A stretch of DNA of 23,977 nucleotides from a virus, in the IMG/VR virus record IMGVR_UViG_3300048011_000198, positions 1-23,977 of that record. One strand, written 5' to 3'. The notes under the pieces were generated by a model. That model saw only the letters and a list, made by a program, of their open reading frames with translations, had not been told where the DNA came from and made no database searches. This document shows, one piece after another, positions 12,275 through 20,671 of the stretch. Both the position numbers and the translations under genes were made by a program. Each line of letters opens with the position of its first letter. Position 1 is the first letter of the stretch.

Positions 12275-14174
12275 GATTAACATTGTTGTCGCGGCTCAAA
12301 CAGGCGGCGCTATCAAGGGCTTGAATGACGTAACGGCTGCTACCAAGCGCACTGGCGCTGCTGTGCGGAAAGCTCAAGTGGGCATGAGTAGGTTTTCTGG
12401 TGAAGTGTCCAAGGGACAACTCATAACCAGAAAGTTCGCGATGGGCGGCCTCCAGCAGGCTGGTTATCAGATCGGCGACTATGCGGTTCAGGTTGCCAAC
12501 GGCACATCTAAGATGCAGGCGTTCGGTCAGCAAGCGCCACAGCTATTGCAGATATTCGGACCACTCGGTGCTGTCGCGGGTGCTGCTGTCGCTATCTTTG
12601 CCGCGTTCGGCGTGGCCGTGCAGAAGGCTGGTAAGGCTGCTAAGGAAGTGGAAACCCCTGTCCGCTCTTTATCAGCGGCCCTTAGCTCACTTGAGGGGGA
12701 TGCAGAGCTAACAGGAGCGGCTTTTGATGAGTACCTGACGAAGACCTTTGGTGAAGCTGAAAAGCAAATAAAGTCGATGGTTGAGCGGCTTGAAGCGATA
12801 AAGGTCACAGCGCTTTCGGACTCGATTGGTGAGTTGCTGAAGGACTCTTCTGGACCGTTGACAGACATGAGGAAGCGGTTTGATGACGTTACTCGCGGCA
12901 TAATTGACAACCAAGCAGAGATCAAGCGGTTGGGTGAAACTGCATCTGGTGGGGCGAGAATGGCCTTGCAGGGAGCACTTGAAGACGCCAGAGACTTCAA
13001 AGATGAATTTGGGCTTACGACGAATGAGTTCCAGATATTCCTTGATAATCTGGAAAAGGTCAAGGGAGCCAAGACCTTTGACGACTTGATAGCAAGTATC
13101 GCCTCAATGGAAGAGCACCTTGGTCAAGTTTCTGGCGGACCTATTGAGGAGTTCAGGAACGGACTCACTAATCTTTTGGATGCTGAGGGTATATTTGAGA
13201 GGTTGGCAGCGGGCGGACAGGCTGTGCAGCGCGAGATTGATGCTGCATCGGACAGCGCGCAAACCTTGGGGTCTACTGTTCTTTCAGTGGCAGAGGCTAC
13301 CTATATGCTCAATCAGGGCATACTTCCACCTCAAGCGCGCAATGACTTGGTTGAAATGGACACCCTGTATGACAACATTCGGAAGCGAATAAAAAGCGCA
13401 TCAAATGAGTCAATCGTGCTCGGAAAGACTACCCTCTCTGCTGTTGAGGCGCAGTATATGCTTAATCGGGGTATTCTACCTGATGGAGCAAGGGAGGACT
13501 TCAAGCAGATTGATACGGCCTATCAAAACATAAGGGCCAGTATTGAGGCTGCTGAAAAGTCATCTTCTCGCTCATCAGTTAGGTCAACTGCGGGCATAAA
13601 AGAGACGACCAAAGCCATCAACACAGAACTCTCACCCGCGATGAAGCGATTGCAGGACATACAGGAGTCTGTCGGCCAGTCCTTCGAGAACGCCATGATG
13701 AGCGCTGTTGACGGAACAAAGTCCGTCAAGGATGCCTTCAAGTCTATGGCTTCTGAGATCATCAAGGAACTCTATCGCGTGTTCGTGGTCAAGCGGATCA
13801 CTGGCTTTATAACCAACGCCATTGGCGCTGCGTTTGGTCCTGCTCCGCAAGGTCCGACCCCATCGGGCGCACCTGTCGGAAGATTTGACACCCTAACATT
13901 TGCTGGCGGCGGATACACAGGCAATGGCGCTCGCGCTGGCGGTTTGGACGGCAAGGGTGGCTACATGGCCATGATTCACCCGCGCGAGACTGTTATCGAC
14001 CACGCCAAAGGTCAGTCTATGGGCGGCGTCACAGTCATCCAGAACAACACATTCGGAAGCGGCGTGACGCGAGCCGAGGTTAATGCTATGTTGCCCAAAA
14101 TGGTTGAGGCAACCAAAGCCGCCGTTGCAGACGCAAAGCTGCGTGGCGGATCATACGGCGGAGCGTTTGCATAA
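12267..14174 (+). CDS. Tail tape measure protein
   Basis: 635 residues. ATG 12267 is chosen because GAGGAG lies at 12251-12256; an in-frame TTG at 12249 has no such site. It begins MSKINIVVAAQTGGAIKGLN. A hydrophobic segment at about residues 92-118 (LLQIFGPLGAVAGAAVAIFA) is typical of tape measures that insert into the host membrane. A long helical body follows, with an imperfect duplication (residues 336-378 and 387-429). The C-terminal part has the lambda-H-like block (AMKRLQDIQESVGQSFENAM, VFVVKRITGFI) and the widespread GGGYTGNG..GGLDGKGGYMA motif followed by HPRETVIDH. It sets tail length and helps DNA entry. At the usual 0.15 nm per residue, a tail of roughly 90-100 nm is expected. Confidence 0.92.
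   Translation: MSKINIVVAAQTGGAIKGLNDVTAATKRTGAAVRKAQVGMSRFSGEVSKGQLITRKFAMGGLQQAGYQIGDYAVQVANGTSKMQAFGQQAPQLLQIFGPLGAVAGAAVAIFAAFGVAVQKAGKAAKEVETPVRSLSAALSSLEGDAELTGAAFDEYLTKTFGEAEKQIKSMVERLEAIKVTALSDSIGELLKDSSGPLTDMRKRFDDVTRGIIDNQAEIKRLGETASGGARMALQGALEDARDFKDEFGLTTNEFQIFLDNLEKVKGAKTFDDLIASIASMEEHLGQVSGGPIEEFRNGLTNLLDAEGIFERLAAGGQAVQREIDAASDSAQTLGSTVLSVAEATYMLNQGILPPQARNDLVEMDTLYDNIRKRIKSASNESIVLGKTTLSAVEAQYMLNRGILPDGAREDFKQIDTAYQNIRASIEAAEKSSSRSSVRSTAGIKETTKAINTELSPAMKRLQDIQESVGQSFENAMMSAVDGTKSVKDAFKSMASEIIKELYRVFVVKRITGFITNAIGAAFGPAPQGPTPSGAPVGRFDTLTFAGGGYTGNGARAGGLDGKGGYMAMIHPRETVIDHAKGQSMGGVTVIQNNTFGSGVTRAEVNAMLPKMVEATKAAVADAKLRGGSYGGAFA
13272..13553 (+). repeat. Imperfect 129-bp duplication inside the tape measure gene
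   Basis: 13272-13400 and 13425-13553 are both 129 bases (43 codons) and encode related segments: STVLSVAEATYMLNQGILPP... and KTTLSAVEAQYMLNRGILPD.... I count 24 identical residues of 43. The DNA has diverged well beyond recent duplication. The conserved core is 'EAxYMLNxGILPxxAR'. Confidence 0.85.
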
Positions 14175-14791
14175 TGGCAATTTCATACCCACTAGCCCTG
14201 CCGACACACACTGGCATAGCTCAGATCGAGCTTAGAGCGTCAAACGCTGTCGCGTACAGTCAAAGCCCGTTTACTTTCGCTGGGCAAGCTCACGCCTACT
14301 CAGGTCAGATGTGGCAAGCGGATGTGACGCTGCCACCAATGAAGCGAGCAGATGCGGAGCGGTGGGTTGCGTGGCTGGTTTCGCTGCGAGGTCAGCTTGG
14401 ACACTTTTTTCTTGGTGATCCGCTTGGGGCAACCGCACGCGGTCTGGCAAGCACATTCGCAGGCACGCCTGTCATCACAAGCCAGACTGGCGGCACAATT
14501 GCCGTAACGGGCGCTTCGGCAAGCAAGGATGGCTGGCTTCTTGCTGGGGATTACATCCAGATCGGCGCTAGTTCTGATGCTACGCTTCACAAGGTTTTGC
14601 AGGACGTCAACACAGACAGCAGCGGCAACGTCTCACTTGATGTCTGGCCGCATGTTCGCGGCACACGCAGCGGAAGCGTTATTGTGGCGAACACTAAGGG
14701 CCGCTTTAGGCTGGCCACAAATGAGCAGTCGTGGAGCATTAATAACGCTTCAGTCTACGGCATCAGCTTCAGCGCGATGGAGAAAATATGA
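14174..14791 (+). CDS. Distal tail (Dit-like) protein
   Basis: 205 residues. The N-terminal half has the pattern of distal tail proteins: YPLALPTHTGIAQIELRASN, YSGQMWQADVTLPPM, DAERWVAWLVSLRGQLGHFF, then LGDPLGATARGLA. Residues about 95-205 form a beta-rich domain ending in a strand pair (NEQSWSINNASVYGISFSAM). Dit proteins form a hexameric ring joining the tube to the tip. Position directly after the tape measure, and before a DUF2163-like and an NlpC/P60-like gene, matches the gene transfer agent and lambdoid tail-tip order. The start overlaps the tape-measure stop (TAATG). Confidence 0.7.
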   Translation: MAISYPLALPTHTGIAQIELRASNAVAYSQSPFTFAGQAHAYSGQMWQADVTLPPMKRADAERWVAWLVSLRGQLGHFFLGDPLGATARGLASTFAGTPVITSQTGGTIAVTGASASKDGWLLAGDYIQIGASSDATLHKVLQDVNTDSSGNVSLDVWPHVRGTRSGSVIVANTKGRFRLATNEQSWSINNASVYGISFSAMEKI

Positions 14792-15339
14792 GCCGCACAG
14801 TTCCAGCCGATCTGCTGACCGCACTGAGCCAGCCAGAGGTCTACCCGTTCTATGCGGTTGAGATGGACTTTGACACGGCCCCTGTGCACTTCTGGACGGG
14901 CTATGGTGACCGCACCATATTTGGAGACACCTATCTCGGCACGGGAAACCTTCTGAGCATCAGTGGGCTTGAAGAGGCCAACGACCTGTCAGCTAAAGGC
15001 ATCACGCTCCAGCTTTCAGGCGTGCCTGCTGATCTGGTTTCATTGGCGCTGCAAGAGCCGTACCAGCGCCGAGCCTGCAAGATATACTTCGGGACGACAA
15101 ACACGGCAGCGCCCATTGAGGTCTTCAGCGGCCTGATGGACAAAATGGACATTCAAGACAGCGGCGAAAGCAGCATCATTGAATTGACCGTTGAGAGCAA
15201 GCTGCTGCGGCTTAACAAGGCAAGCAACTGGCGATACACTGAGGCGAACCATCAATCTCGCCACGCTGGGGACACGTTCTTCTCGTATGTGGCTGACTTG
15301 CAGGACAGGGACATCATATGGGGCCGAGAGAAAGCCTAA
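14788..15339 (+). CDS. DUF2163-like tail hub/tip protein
   Basis: 183 residues: a short helix (VPADLLTALSQPEVYPFYAV), then beta strands (VHFWTGYGDRTIFGDTYLGT, GNLLSISGLEEANDLSAKGI, TLQLSGVPADLVSLAL, RACKIYFG) and the block IEVFSGLMDKMDIQDSGESS followed by TVESKLLRL. The 'FSGxxDxxxxxDxxxxxxixlxveSrl' pattern is typical of DUF2163-like phage proteins that form the baseplate hub in gene transfer agents. The C-terminal end (YTEANHQSRHAGDTFFSYVA, DLQDRDIIWGR) also recurs in such proteins. The ATG at 14788 overlaps the previous TGA. The end overlaps the next gene by 22 bases. Confidence 0.72.
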   Translation: MSRTVPADLLTALSQPEVYPFYAVEMDFDTAPVHFWTGYGDRTIFGDTYLGTGNLLSISGLEEANDLSAKGITLQLSGVPADLVSLALQEPYQRRACKIYFGTTNTAAPIEVFSGLMDKMDIQDSGESSIIELTVESKLLRLNKASNWRYTEANHQSRHAGDTFFSYVADLQDRDIIWGREKA

Positions 15340-15731
15340 ACGCCTATCTGAAGGCCGTTAAGGGTCAGAGCTTTGTGTGGGGTGCTCACGACTGCCTGAC
15401 GTTCACCAACGGGGCGTTTTACGCTATGTATGGCGATGGCTGGGCGGATGACTGGCTAGGGCGCTACATGGATGGCAAGCGGGTGCTGCGCAAGAAAGAG
15501 CTAATGCGTGAGTTCGGCTTTAATGACTTCACCAAAGCAGTGGACAGCAAGCTGACAAGAATTGACCATGTTCCGCCGCTCGGTGCTCTTGTGACAACAA
15601 AGAAGGCCCGCAAGTGGGTTACAGGCGTGGCGATGGGCGTCTGCACGGGGACCAAGGCCGCTTTCTTGGATAAGGTGGGTGTGATATACCTGCCATTGGA
15701 TGACATAGATCAGGCGTGGATTAAGGCATGA
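15318..15731 (+). CDS. NlpC/P60-like (DUF6950-like) tail tip protein
   Basis: 137 residues. The motif FVWGAHDCLTFTNGAFYAMY (19-38) contains the expected nucleophile Cys (C26) of NlpC/P60-type cell-wall peptidases, followed by the helix these proteins show. The later part (VPPLGALVTTK, GVAMGVCTGTKAAF, GVIYLPLDDIDQAWI) matches the smaller DUF6950 type, in which I cannot find a clear catalytic His; Thr and Val occupy the usual region. It may therefore be structural or weakly active. The location between hub and large tip protein matches the peptidase slot of gene transfer agents and lambda K. Overlaps both neighbours. Confidence 0.75.
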   Translation: MGPRESLNAYLKAVKGQSFVWGAHDCLTFTNGAFYAMYGDGWADDWLGRYMDGKRVLRKKELMREFGFNDFTKAVDSKLTRIDHVPPLGALVTTKKARKWVTGVAMGVCTGTKAAFLDKVGVIYLPLDDIDQAWIKA

Positions 15732-18238
15732 AATATAAACTTGGCAGCCTGACAGTGAACAACTGGAACGATTGGGATCGGGTTCCAAGGATGCCGCAAG
15801 CTATTGCGGCGGCGGCCACTGGGTTCGCTACGTTTGGCGCGGCCGCTGCGGCTGGCTCCGCTTTTGCTTATGCTGCGGTATATATTGGCGCGTACATCGG
15901 TGTCACCGCAGTCACCTCATGGGCGTTATCTGCGCTTGCGCCAAAGCCTGACTTCTCATCCTTTGGATCATCTGGAACGCTGGTAAACTCGCGTGACGCT
16001 GTGGCTGCTGCTGACTTTGTATATGGTGAGGTGCGTAAGGGTGGTGTGGTCACGTTTTACGAAAGCACGGGCGAAGAAAACAAGTTTCTGCACCAAGTCA
16101 TTGCGATTGCGGCGCATGAAGTTGAAGAGCTTGGCGATATTTACATCAACGACTCAATAGTAAGCTGGAACGCAAGCACGGGTCTTGTAGGCGGAGATTG
16201 GGATAACAAAATCCGCATCCGCAAGCACCTCGGCGATCAAACAACTGTTGATAGTGATTTGAACAACGAGACATCAGTTGGTAGCGGTTTCGTCGGCAAT
16301 GGCATTGCGTATCTTTACGTTCGCTATGAATACGACCAAGACGTATTTGCAAACGGTCTGCCGCTCGTGACCGTCATGGTTAAAGGCAAGAAGGTTTACG
16401 ATCCGCGCACTGCGTCAACGGCGTACAGCAACAACGCTGCTCTTTGTATGCGTGACTTCCTGACAAGCGAATACGGGCTAAACGACAGCGCTATTGATGA
16501 GGTGAGCTTTTCCGCTGCGGCAAACGAATGCGATGAAAGTGTCTCCCTGTCTGGTAGCGGCACTGAGAAACGCTACACCATCAACGGCATTGTGAAGGCC
16601 AGCACGCCGCTCAAGACCGTCTTTGGCAATATGTCTACCGCCTGCGCTGGCACGTTGTTCTGGGGGTCAGGCTATTGGAAACTGAAGGTTGGTGCTTACA
16701 GCTCGCCAGTCAAAACGCTCACGCTTGACGACCTGCGCGGCCCAATCAATTTGCAGACACGCATTTCTATGCGGGACAACTTCAACACCATTCGCGGCAC
16801 ATTTAATGATGCCGTGCAAGACTACATCACTGCGGACTATCCTGAGCTTACAAGCGCCACGTTTAAGGCTGAGGATAACGGTGAGGAGGTTGCACTTGAC
16901 CTGCCCTTGCCGTTCACCACATCAGCCGCAGCAGCACAGCGCCTTGCCAAGCTAACGCTATTTCGTAGCCGCGAGCAGATGACACTAAGCGCCGACTTCG
17001 GGCTTGAGGCGTTCAGCATTGAGGTCGGCGACATCATCGCCTTTGATAACCCGCGCTATGGCTTTGACGAAAAAGAATTTGAGGTTGTCGGCTGGAGCTT
17101 TGCCGCCAATCAGCAGGCGGGCGATCTGCGCGTTACATTGACGCTGCGAGAGACCAGCGCGGCTGCATTTGATTGGAACGCTGAAGAGAGCGCAATCATC
17201 AGCAACAACACAACATTGCCCGTCTACACGGCTGGCATGAATATCTTTGGCTTGTCAGTCAACGAAGGCGGTAAGACGCAATCTGACGGCACACGCATCA
17301 CTACTGGTCTTCTGCAATGGACAGCGGTTCAGAGTGCTTATGTTGAGCGGTATGAGGTGCAGTGGAAGCCAACGGCGGATAGCTCCTATGCCACCACATA
17401 CACGACAAATAACACCATCGAGCTTTCCCCTATTATTGACGGAATTGAATATACGTTCCGCGTGAGGGCTGTTTCTGCTAACGGGTATAGAGGCCCGTTT
17501 GCGTCAGTGACCTTTACTGGGGGCGGCGACACCACAGCACCCAACGTAGTTACTAACCTCTCTGCTGAAGCTGGTTATAAGTATATCACAATCAAATTTG
17601 ATCTGCCAACTGACTCAGACTTTAACAGAGTTGAGATTTACGAAGCTACAGTAGAAGACTTTGCGTCTGCCTCAAGTATTGGTTTCACCTCAGGTAACAG
17701 GTTCGTAAGGACTGGCTTGAGTAATGACACTACAAGATACTATTGGGTTAGGTCTCTAGATTATAGCAACAATGATTCTGCCTTTGTTGGCCCAGTTAAT
17801 GCTACAACATTCCTTGTAGAAGAGACAGACCTTACTCAAAGCCTGATTGATACTATCAATGCTGCTGGGGTTACACCTGTCAACTCTCTGCCTGCAACTG
17901 GTGACTTTGATGGTCAGATTGTATTCCTGCTTACAGATAACACCTTGTATCGTTGGGATGAGACAGGTTCAGCTTGGTCTACAGAGCTTTATACAGACAT
18001 CCAAGACAACTCAGTAACAACTGATAAACTTGTTGCCAGTGCTGTTGTAGCTTCTAAGATTGCTGGTGGTGCTATCACTGCTGAGAAGTTAAGCGCAAAT
18101 GAGATTTCTGCGCATTATGCTACCATAGGTACATTCTCAAGTGCCTCTAGTGGTGCAAGACTTGTTTTAGAGGACGATAAGATTGTAGTTTATGATAGCA
18201 GTAATGTTGTCAGGGTTAAAATAGGGAACTTGGCTTAA
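15728..18238 (+). CDS. Large tail tip / host-specificity protein, gpJ-like, with two FN3 domains
   Basis: 836 residues. Residues 24-70 are Ala/Gly-rich and hydrophobic (ATGFATFGAAAAAGSAFAYA, YIGAYIGVTAVTSWALSAL), like gpI segments or N-termini of fused tip proteins. Then come SRDAVAAADFVYGEVRKGG and the tip-attachment core up to about residue 480. Two fibronectin-type-III domains follow (about 504-598, with the ERYEVQWKPTADSSYA core, and about 600-698, starting TTAPNVVTNLSAEAG). A C-terminal fibre end includes TTDKLVASAVVASKIAGGAI and ISAHYATIGTFSSASSGARL. It would form the trimeric tip that contacts the receptor. From about 17550 the codon use becomes visibly more AT-rich, consistent with a swapped C-terminal receptor-binding part. 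Confidence 0.85.
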   Translation: MKYKLGSLTVNNWNDWDRVPRMPQAIAAAATGFATFGAAAAAGSAFAYAAVYIGAYIGVTAVTSWALSALAPKPDFSSFGSSGTLVNSRDAVAAADFVYGEVRKGGVVTFYESTGEENKFLHQVIAIAAHEVEELGDIYINDSIVSWNASTGLVGGDWDNKIRIRKHLGDQTTVDSDLNNETSVGSGFVGNGIAYLYVRYEYDQDVFANGLPLVTVMVKGKKVYDPRTASTAYSNNAALCMRDFLTSEYGLNDSAIDEVSFSAAANECDESVSLSGSGTEKRYTINGIVKASTPLKTVFGNMSTACAGTLFWGSGYWKLKVGAYSSPVKTLTLDDLRGPINLQTRISMRDNFNTIRGTFNDAVQDYITADYPELTSATFKAEDNGEEVALDLPLPFTTSAAAAQRLAKLTLFRSREQMTLSADFGLEAFSIEVGDIIAFDNPRYGFDEKEFEVVGWSFAANQQAGDLRVTLTLRETSAAAFDWNAEESAIISNNTTLPVYTAGMNIFGLSVNEGGKTQSDGTRITTGLLQWTAVQSAYVERYEVQWKPTADSSYATTYTTNNTIELSPIIDGIEYTFRVRAVSANGYRGPFASVTFTGGGDTTAPNVVTNLSAEAGYKYITIKFDLPTDSDFNRVEIYEATVEDFASASSIGFTSGNRFVRTGLSNDTTRYYWVRSLDYSNNDSAFVGPVNATTFLVEETDLTQSLIDTINAAGVTPVNSLPATGDFDGQIVFLLTDNTLYRWDETGSAWSTELYTDIQDNSVTTDKLVASAVVASKIAGGAITAEKLSANEISAHYATIGTFSSASSGARLVLEDDKIVVYDSSNVVRVKIGNLA

Positions 18239-18693
18239 TGGCTTATGGGTTTGAGATTAACGATGCTGCTGGAAATGTGGCGCTTGATTCTAGTATATCC
18301 ACAGTAAGGATTGTCCACACGCAGTTCTGTCTTTGGGACTATAATTCAAGCTTTTCTGTGCCTAACTTTGACTCAACAAAGGGCGAGTTTTATATCAAGC
18401 CACACTTAGTCGCAGCGGATCATCCAACTGTCTACACTCAATTTGTACCATTAAGGACAACTGGGACGAATTATGACTATGACTTCAAGGACACCTTTGC
18501 GAGCACAGGTGGTCTTTGGGGAGCAGGTTACTGGCTATCATTTCAAAACAATAATAAGCCAACACTATCTTGGGACAACGCTACAAAGACTATGAGCGTT
18601 ACTCCGCCATCATTTTCCCCTATGTATCGGGTGACTTCAACCCAGTCTGAAGATGGCGGTGATTATACTATTGTATTTTTTGAGGTCGCATGA
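18238..18693 (+). CDS. Tail tip accessory protein, DUF6453-like
   Basis: 151 residues starting MAYGFEINDAAGNVALDSSI, the characteristic opening of DUF6453-type phage tail proteins ('YGxxxxNxxGxxxxDS'). The rest is beta-rich and aromatic (FCLWDYNSSF, WGAGYWLSFQNNNKPTLSWD, YTIVFFEVA). The start overlaps the gpJ-like stop (TAATG) and its end overlaps the next gene. It is AT-rich like the C-terminal part of the preceding gene, so it probably moved with it. Role unknown, presumably part of the tip or fibre network. Confidence 0.65.
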   Translation: MAYGFEINDAAGNVALDSSISTVRIVHTQFCLWDYNSSFSVPNFDSTKGEFYIKPHLVAADHPTVYTQFVPLRTTGTNYDYDFKDTFASTGGLWGAGYWLSFQNNNKPTLSWDNATKTMSVTPPSFSPMYRVTSTQSEDGGDYTIVFFEVA

Positions 18694-19685
18694 TGTCTTA
18701 TGGAATTAACTTGACTAACGAGTTTGGAGATAGGCTGCTTGAGTCAACTGGATTGTTGTTTCCACACACAACAGGAACTACAGTTTACAGCCTCAGAAGC
18801 CGATCCTCTGGCGGCTCCTACTTTGCCGACTTGCTTGATTATACCGAAAGAGAGGGCAAGGTTTTTGCTGTAAACGGAAGCAGGGTGGATGCTACATGGA
18901 ATGTCTTTCCTTCACCCACTTATACCATCAGCAACCTAACAGATGGCGGGAGTTTCAATACCTTTTCTTTTGAGGATGGCAATATTGTTCAAGTTGTGAC
19001 AAACAACTTCACTGAGTCATACCAACCCCGTGAGAATGACGTCAATAACTACAACCTCATCAGACACGCAGTACCGAACACTTCTGACACGAGCTACACA
19101 TACGAGGCTTTCTTTAAGCTACCCAGTGTGGGTGGCCTGCATACGTTCTCGCAGGTATACAACCCTTATAACTTCTTGTTCGATAGCGACTGTAAAGGGC
19201 TGCATCTGTACGTCCAGAAGACTGAAGTTAATGGTGTTGGTTCTGGTGTCGATTATATTGTTGCAACCACCAAGCCACCTGCCGTGACTGATGAGACTTA
19301 TGGTATGCAGGTTTTTGATGCAGATGCGAATCTGATATATGACACGAGATATGTTGAGGCGGCAGTTGGAATTAAGGACTACCTGCGCATAACTGAGCCT
19401 CAAGTACAAGATTGCATACAGAACGGCACGACATACAATTTTACCCTGAGACAACCTATTGATCCAACCAAGGCCTACTTAGGGGGTGGCTCGTTCAACA
19501 GTTACAAAAACCAATGGATAGGTGGTCAAGGTCACTATTGGGACGTACCCACCCTGAAGATGACCAGCAGTACAAACCTTCAGATGTACAGAACAAGATA
19601 TGAGTTCGCCAATGGCGGTGGATTTCCCAATCAGGTCAAAGAAAGGTATGAGGAGTGCCTCATTACCATCCTTCAGGACAAATAA
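18690..19685 (+). CDS. Tail protein with DUF6453-like N-terminus, unknown
   Basis: 331 residues starting MMSYGINLTNEFGDRLLEST, which mirrors the start of the preceding protein (YGFEINDAAGNVALDS), so the two share an N-terminal module. The rest is Ser/Thr/Tyr/Asn-rich and beta-strand-like (YSLRSRSSGGSYFADLLDYT, VPNTSDTSYTYEAFFKLPSV), with a C-terminus ending in a short helix. ATGATG at 18690/18693 offers two starts. It shares the AT-rich codon use of 17550-19685. Probably a virion surface protein with a variable C-terminal part. No enzyme motif seen. Confidence 0.6.
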   Translation: MMSYGINLTNEFGDRLLESTGLLFPHTTGTTVYSLRSRSSGGSYFADLLDYTEREGKVFAVNGSRVDATWNVFPSPTYTISNLTDGGSFNTFSFEDGNIVQVVTNNFTESYQPRENDVNNYNLIRHAVPNTSDTSYTYEAFFKLPSVGGLHTFSQVYNPYNFLFDSDCKGLHLYVQKTEVNGVGSGVDYIVATTKPPAVTDETYGMQVFDADANLIYDTRYVEAAVGIKDYLRITEPQVQDCIQNGTTYNFTLRQPIDPTKAYLGGGSFNSYKNQWIGGQGHYWDVPTLKMTSSTNLQMYRTRYEFANGGGFPNQVKERYEECLITILQDK

Positions 19686-19807
19686 ACTTTCCCTATTCGC
19701 CACCATGTGCTGGATTGGCGTGTGGCCAACGCCACCTGCATAGGCATTGCTAAAACTGGCCCGATGGTTTAATATCCCTTTGCATATGTAAATTCGGAGA
19801 CTCCAAC
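19686..19807 (+). promoter_or_regulatory. Intergenic region with small hairpin and candidate promoter
   Basis: This 122-base gap is the largest in the tail region. A 6-bp hairpin (TGGCGT at 19716-19721, ACGCCA at 19729-19734) has no T-tract. TTGCTA at 19747-19752 and TAATAT at 19770-19775 are spaced by 17 bases and form a candidate promoter for the fibre genes that start at 19808. CGGAGA at 19795-19800 is the ribosome binding site. Confidence 0.45.
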
Positions 19808-20179
19808 ATGGCAACCCTTGACAATCGAGTGTTTGACAACGGCTTGACCGTTCTCGACACAGAAGCAAACGCAATTCACGTTACATCGCAGGAAGCGACA
19901 AGCTACGCAGACGCGACATCGACAAGCACGCTTGGCAACAGCACATCACTTTCTATCGGCGCTCCTGCTGACCGTTCTGGCGGTGGCCGTGAAGTTACCG
20001 TTGCAGCTATCACTGATGGCAGCATTACAGATACAGGCACAGCAACGCACTACGCGATTGTTGACACAGCGAACTCGCGTGTTCTTGTGACTGGTGCTCT
20101 TACAGCTTCTCAGTCCGTTACTGATGGCAACACTTTCTCTCTCGCTTCGTTCAAGATTGGTATCCCTGATCCTGCGTAA
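19808..20179 (+). CDS. Conserved phage structural-type protein, unknown
   Basis: 123 residues starting MATLDNRVFDNGLTVLDTEA, a start I recall from uncharacterised proteins of alphaproteobacterial phages, usually near fibre genes. The body is Ser/Thr/Ala/Gly-rich and probably beta-sandwich (GREVTVAAITDGSITDTGTA, HYAIVDTANSRVLVTGAL) and ends FKIGIPDPA. CGGAGA lies 8 bases ahead of the ATG. It is the first gene after a candidate promoter. A decoration or fibre-associated role is plausible, but nothing in the sequence proves it. Confidence 0.65.
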   Translation: MATLDNRVFDNGLTVLDTEANAIHVTSQEATSYADATSTSTLGNSTSLSIGAPADRSGGGREVTVAAITDGSITDTGTATHYAIVDTANSRVLVTGALTASQSVTDGNTFSLASFKIGIPDPA

Positions 20180-20215
20180 GTAGGTGGGTCTTTTCTTTAA
20201 CTTAAGGGGGTTAGA

Positions 20216-20671
20216 ATGGTAACGCTTGTAAACCGCGCTAAGATGTCTACGTCCACGACTGGCACTGGTGCAATAACACTTGGTTCAGCGGTTACGGGCT
20301 ATCAGTCTTTTTCTGATGCTGGTGTTACTGATGGCGTAACTGTTCGCTATGTTATTGAGGACGGAAACGGCTGGGAAATTGGGACTGGCGTATATACTGC
20401 GTCTGGCACCACCCTGTCGCGTTCCGTCCTCGAAAGCAGCAACTCTGATAACGCATTATCCCTCACGGGTAGTGCTGAGATATTCATCACCGCTACAGCA
20501 GAAGACTTTGCATCTAGCGGTGGCTTTTCTGCAATTAACGTCTCTGGGCGTATCATTGATGCGAACACGACAGTGAGTGGCACCCAGAGTGCGCTTAGTG
20601 TTGGGCCTATTGAGGTTGCAGATGGCGTCACCCTGACGGTGGCAAGTGGCGGAAGGCACGTTGTATTATGA
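20216..20671 (+). CDS. Phage tail fibre-type protein with common '[13 protein letters not shown]' domain
   Basis: 151 residues. The N-terminal 95 residues ([68 protein letters not shown]) form a widespread phage domain of unknown function found near fibre genes. The C-terminal 45 residues ([20 protein letters not shown] then [12 protein letters not shown]) look like the beta-solenoid cap '[11 protein letters not shown]' seen at fibre ends. AGGGGG precedes the ATG by about 7 bases. The stop overlaps the next start (ATGA). Confidence 0.7.
   Translation: MVTLVNRAKMSTSTTGTGAITLGSAVTGYQSFSDAGVTDGVTVRYVIEDGNGWEIGTGVYTASGTTLSRSVLESSNSDNALSLTGSAEIFITATAEDFASSGGFSAINVSGRIIDANTTVSGTQSALSVGPIEVADGVTLTVASGGRHVVL

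Noticed and set aside
16501-16523. A near copy of the repeat core (GTGAGCTTTTCC followed by GCTGCGGC) inside the tip gene
   Set aside because: It encodes VSFSAAAN within a well-supported gene, is a single copy, and 12 matching bases in 24 kb can be explained by chance and codon preference.
19705-19743. 12-codon open frame (MCWIGVWPTPPA) in the gap before the fibre genes
   Set aside because: No ribosome binding site; it overlaps a hairpin and is too short to support.
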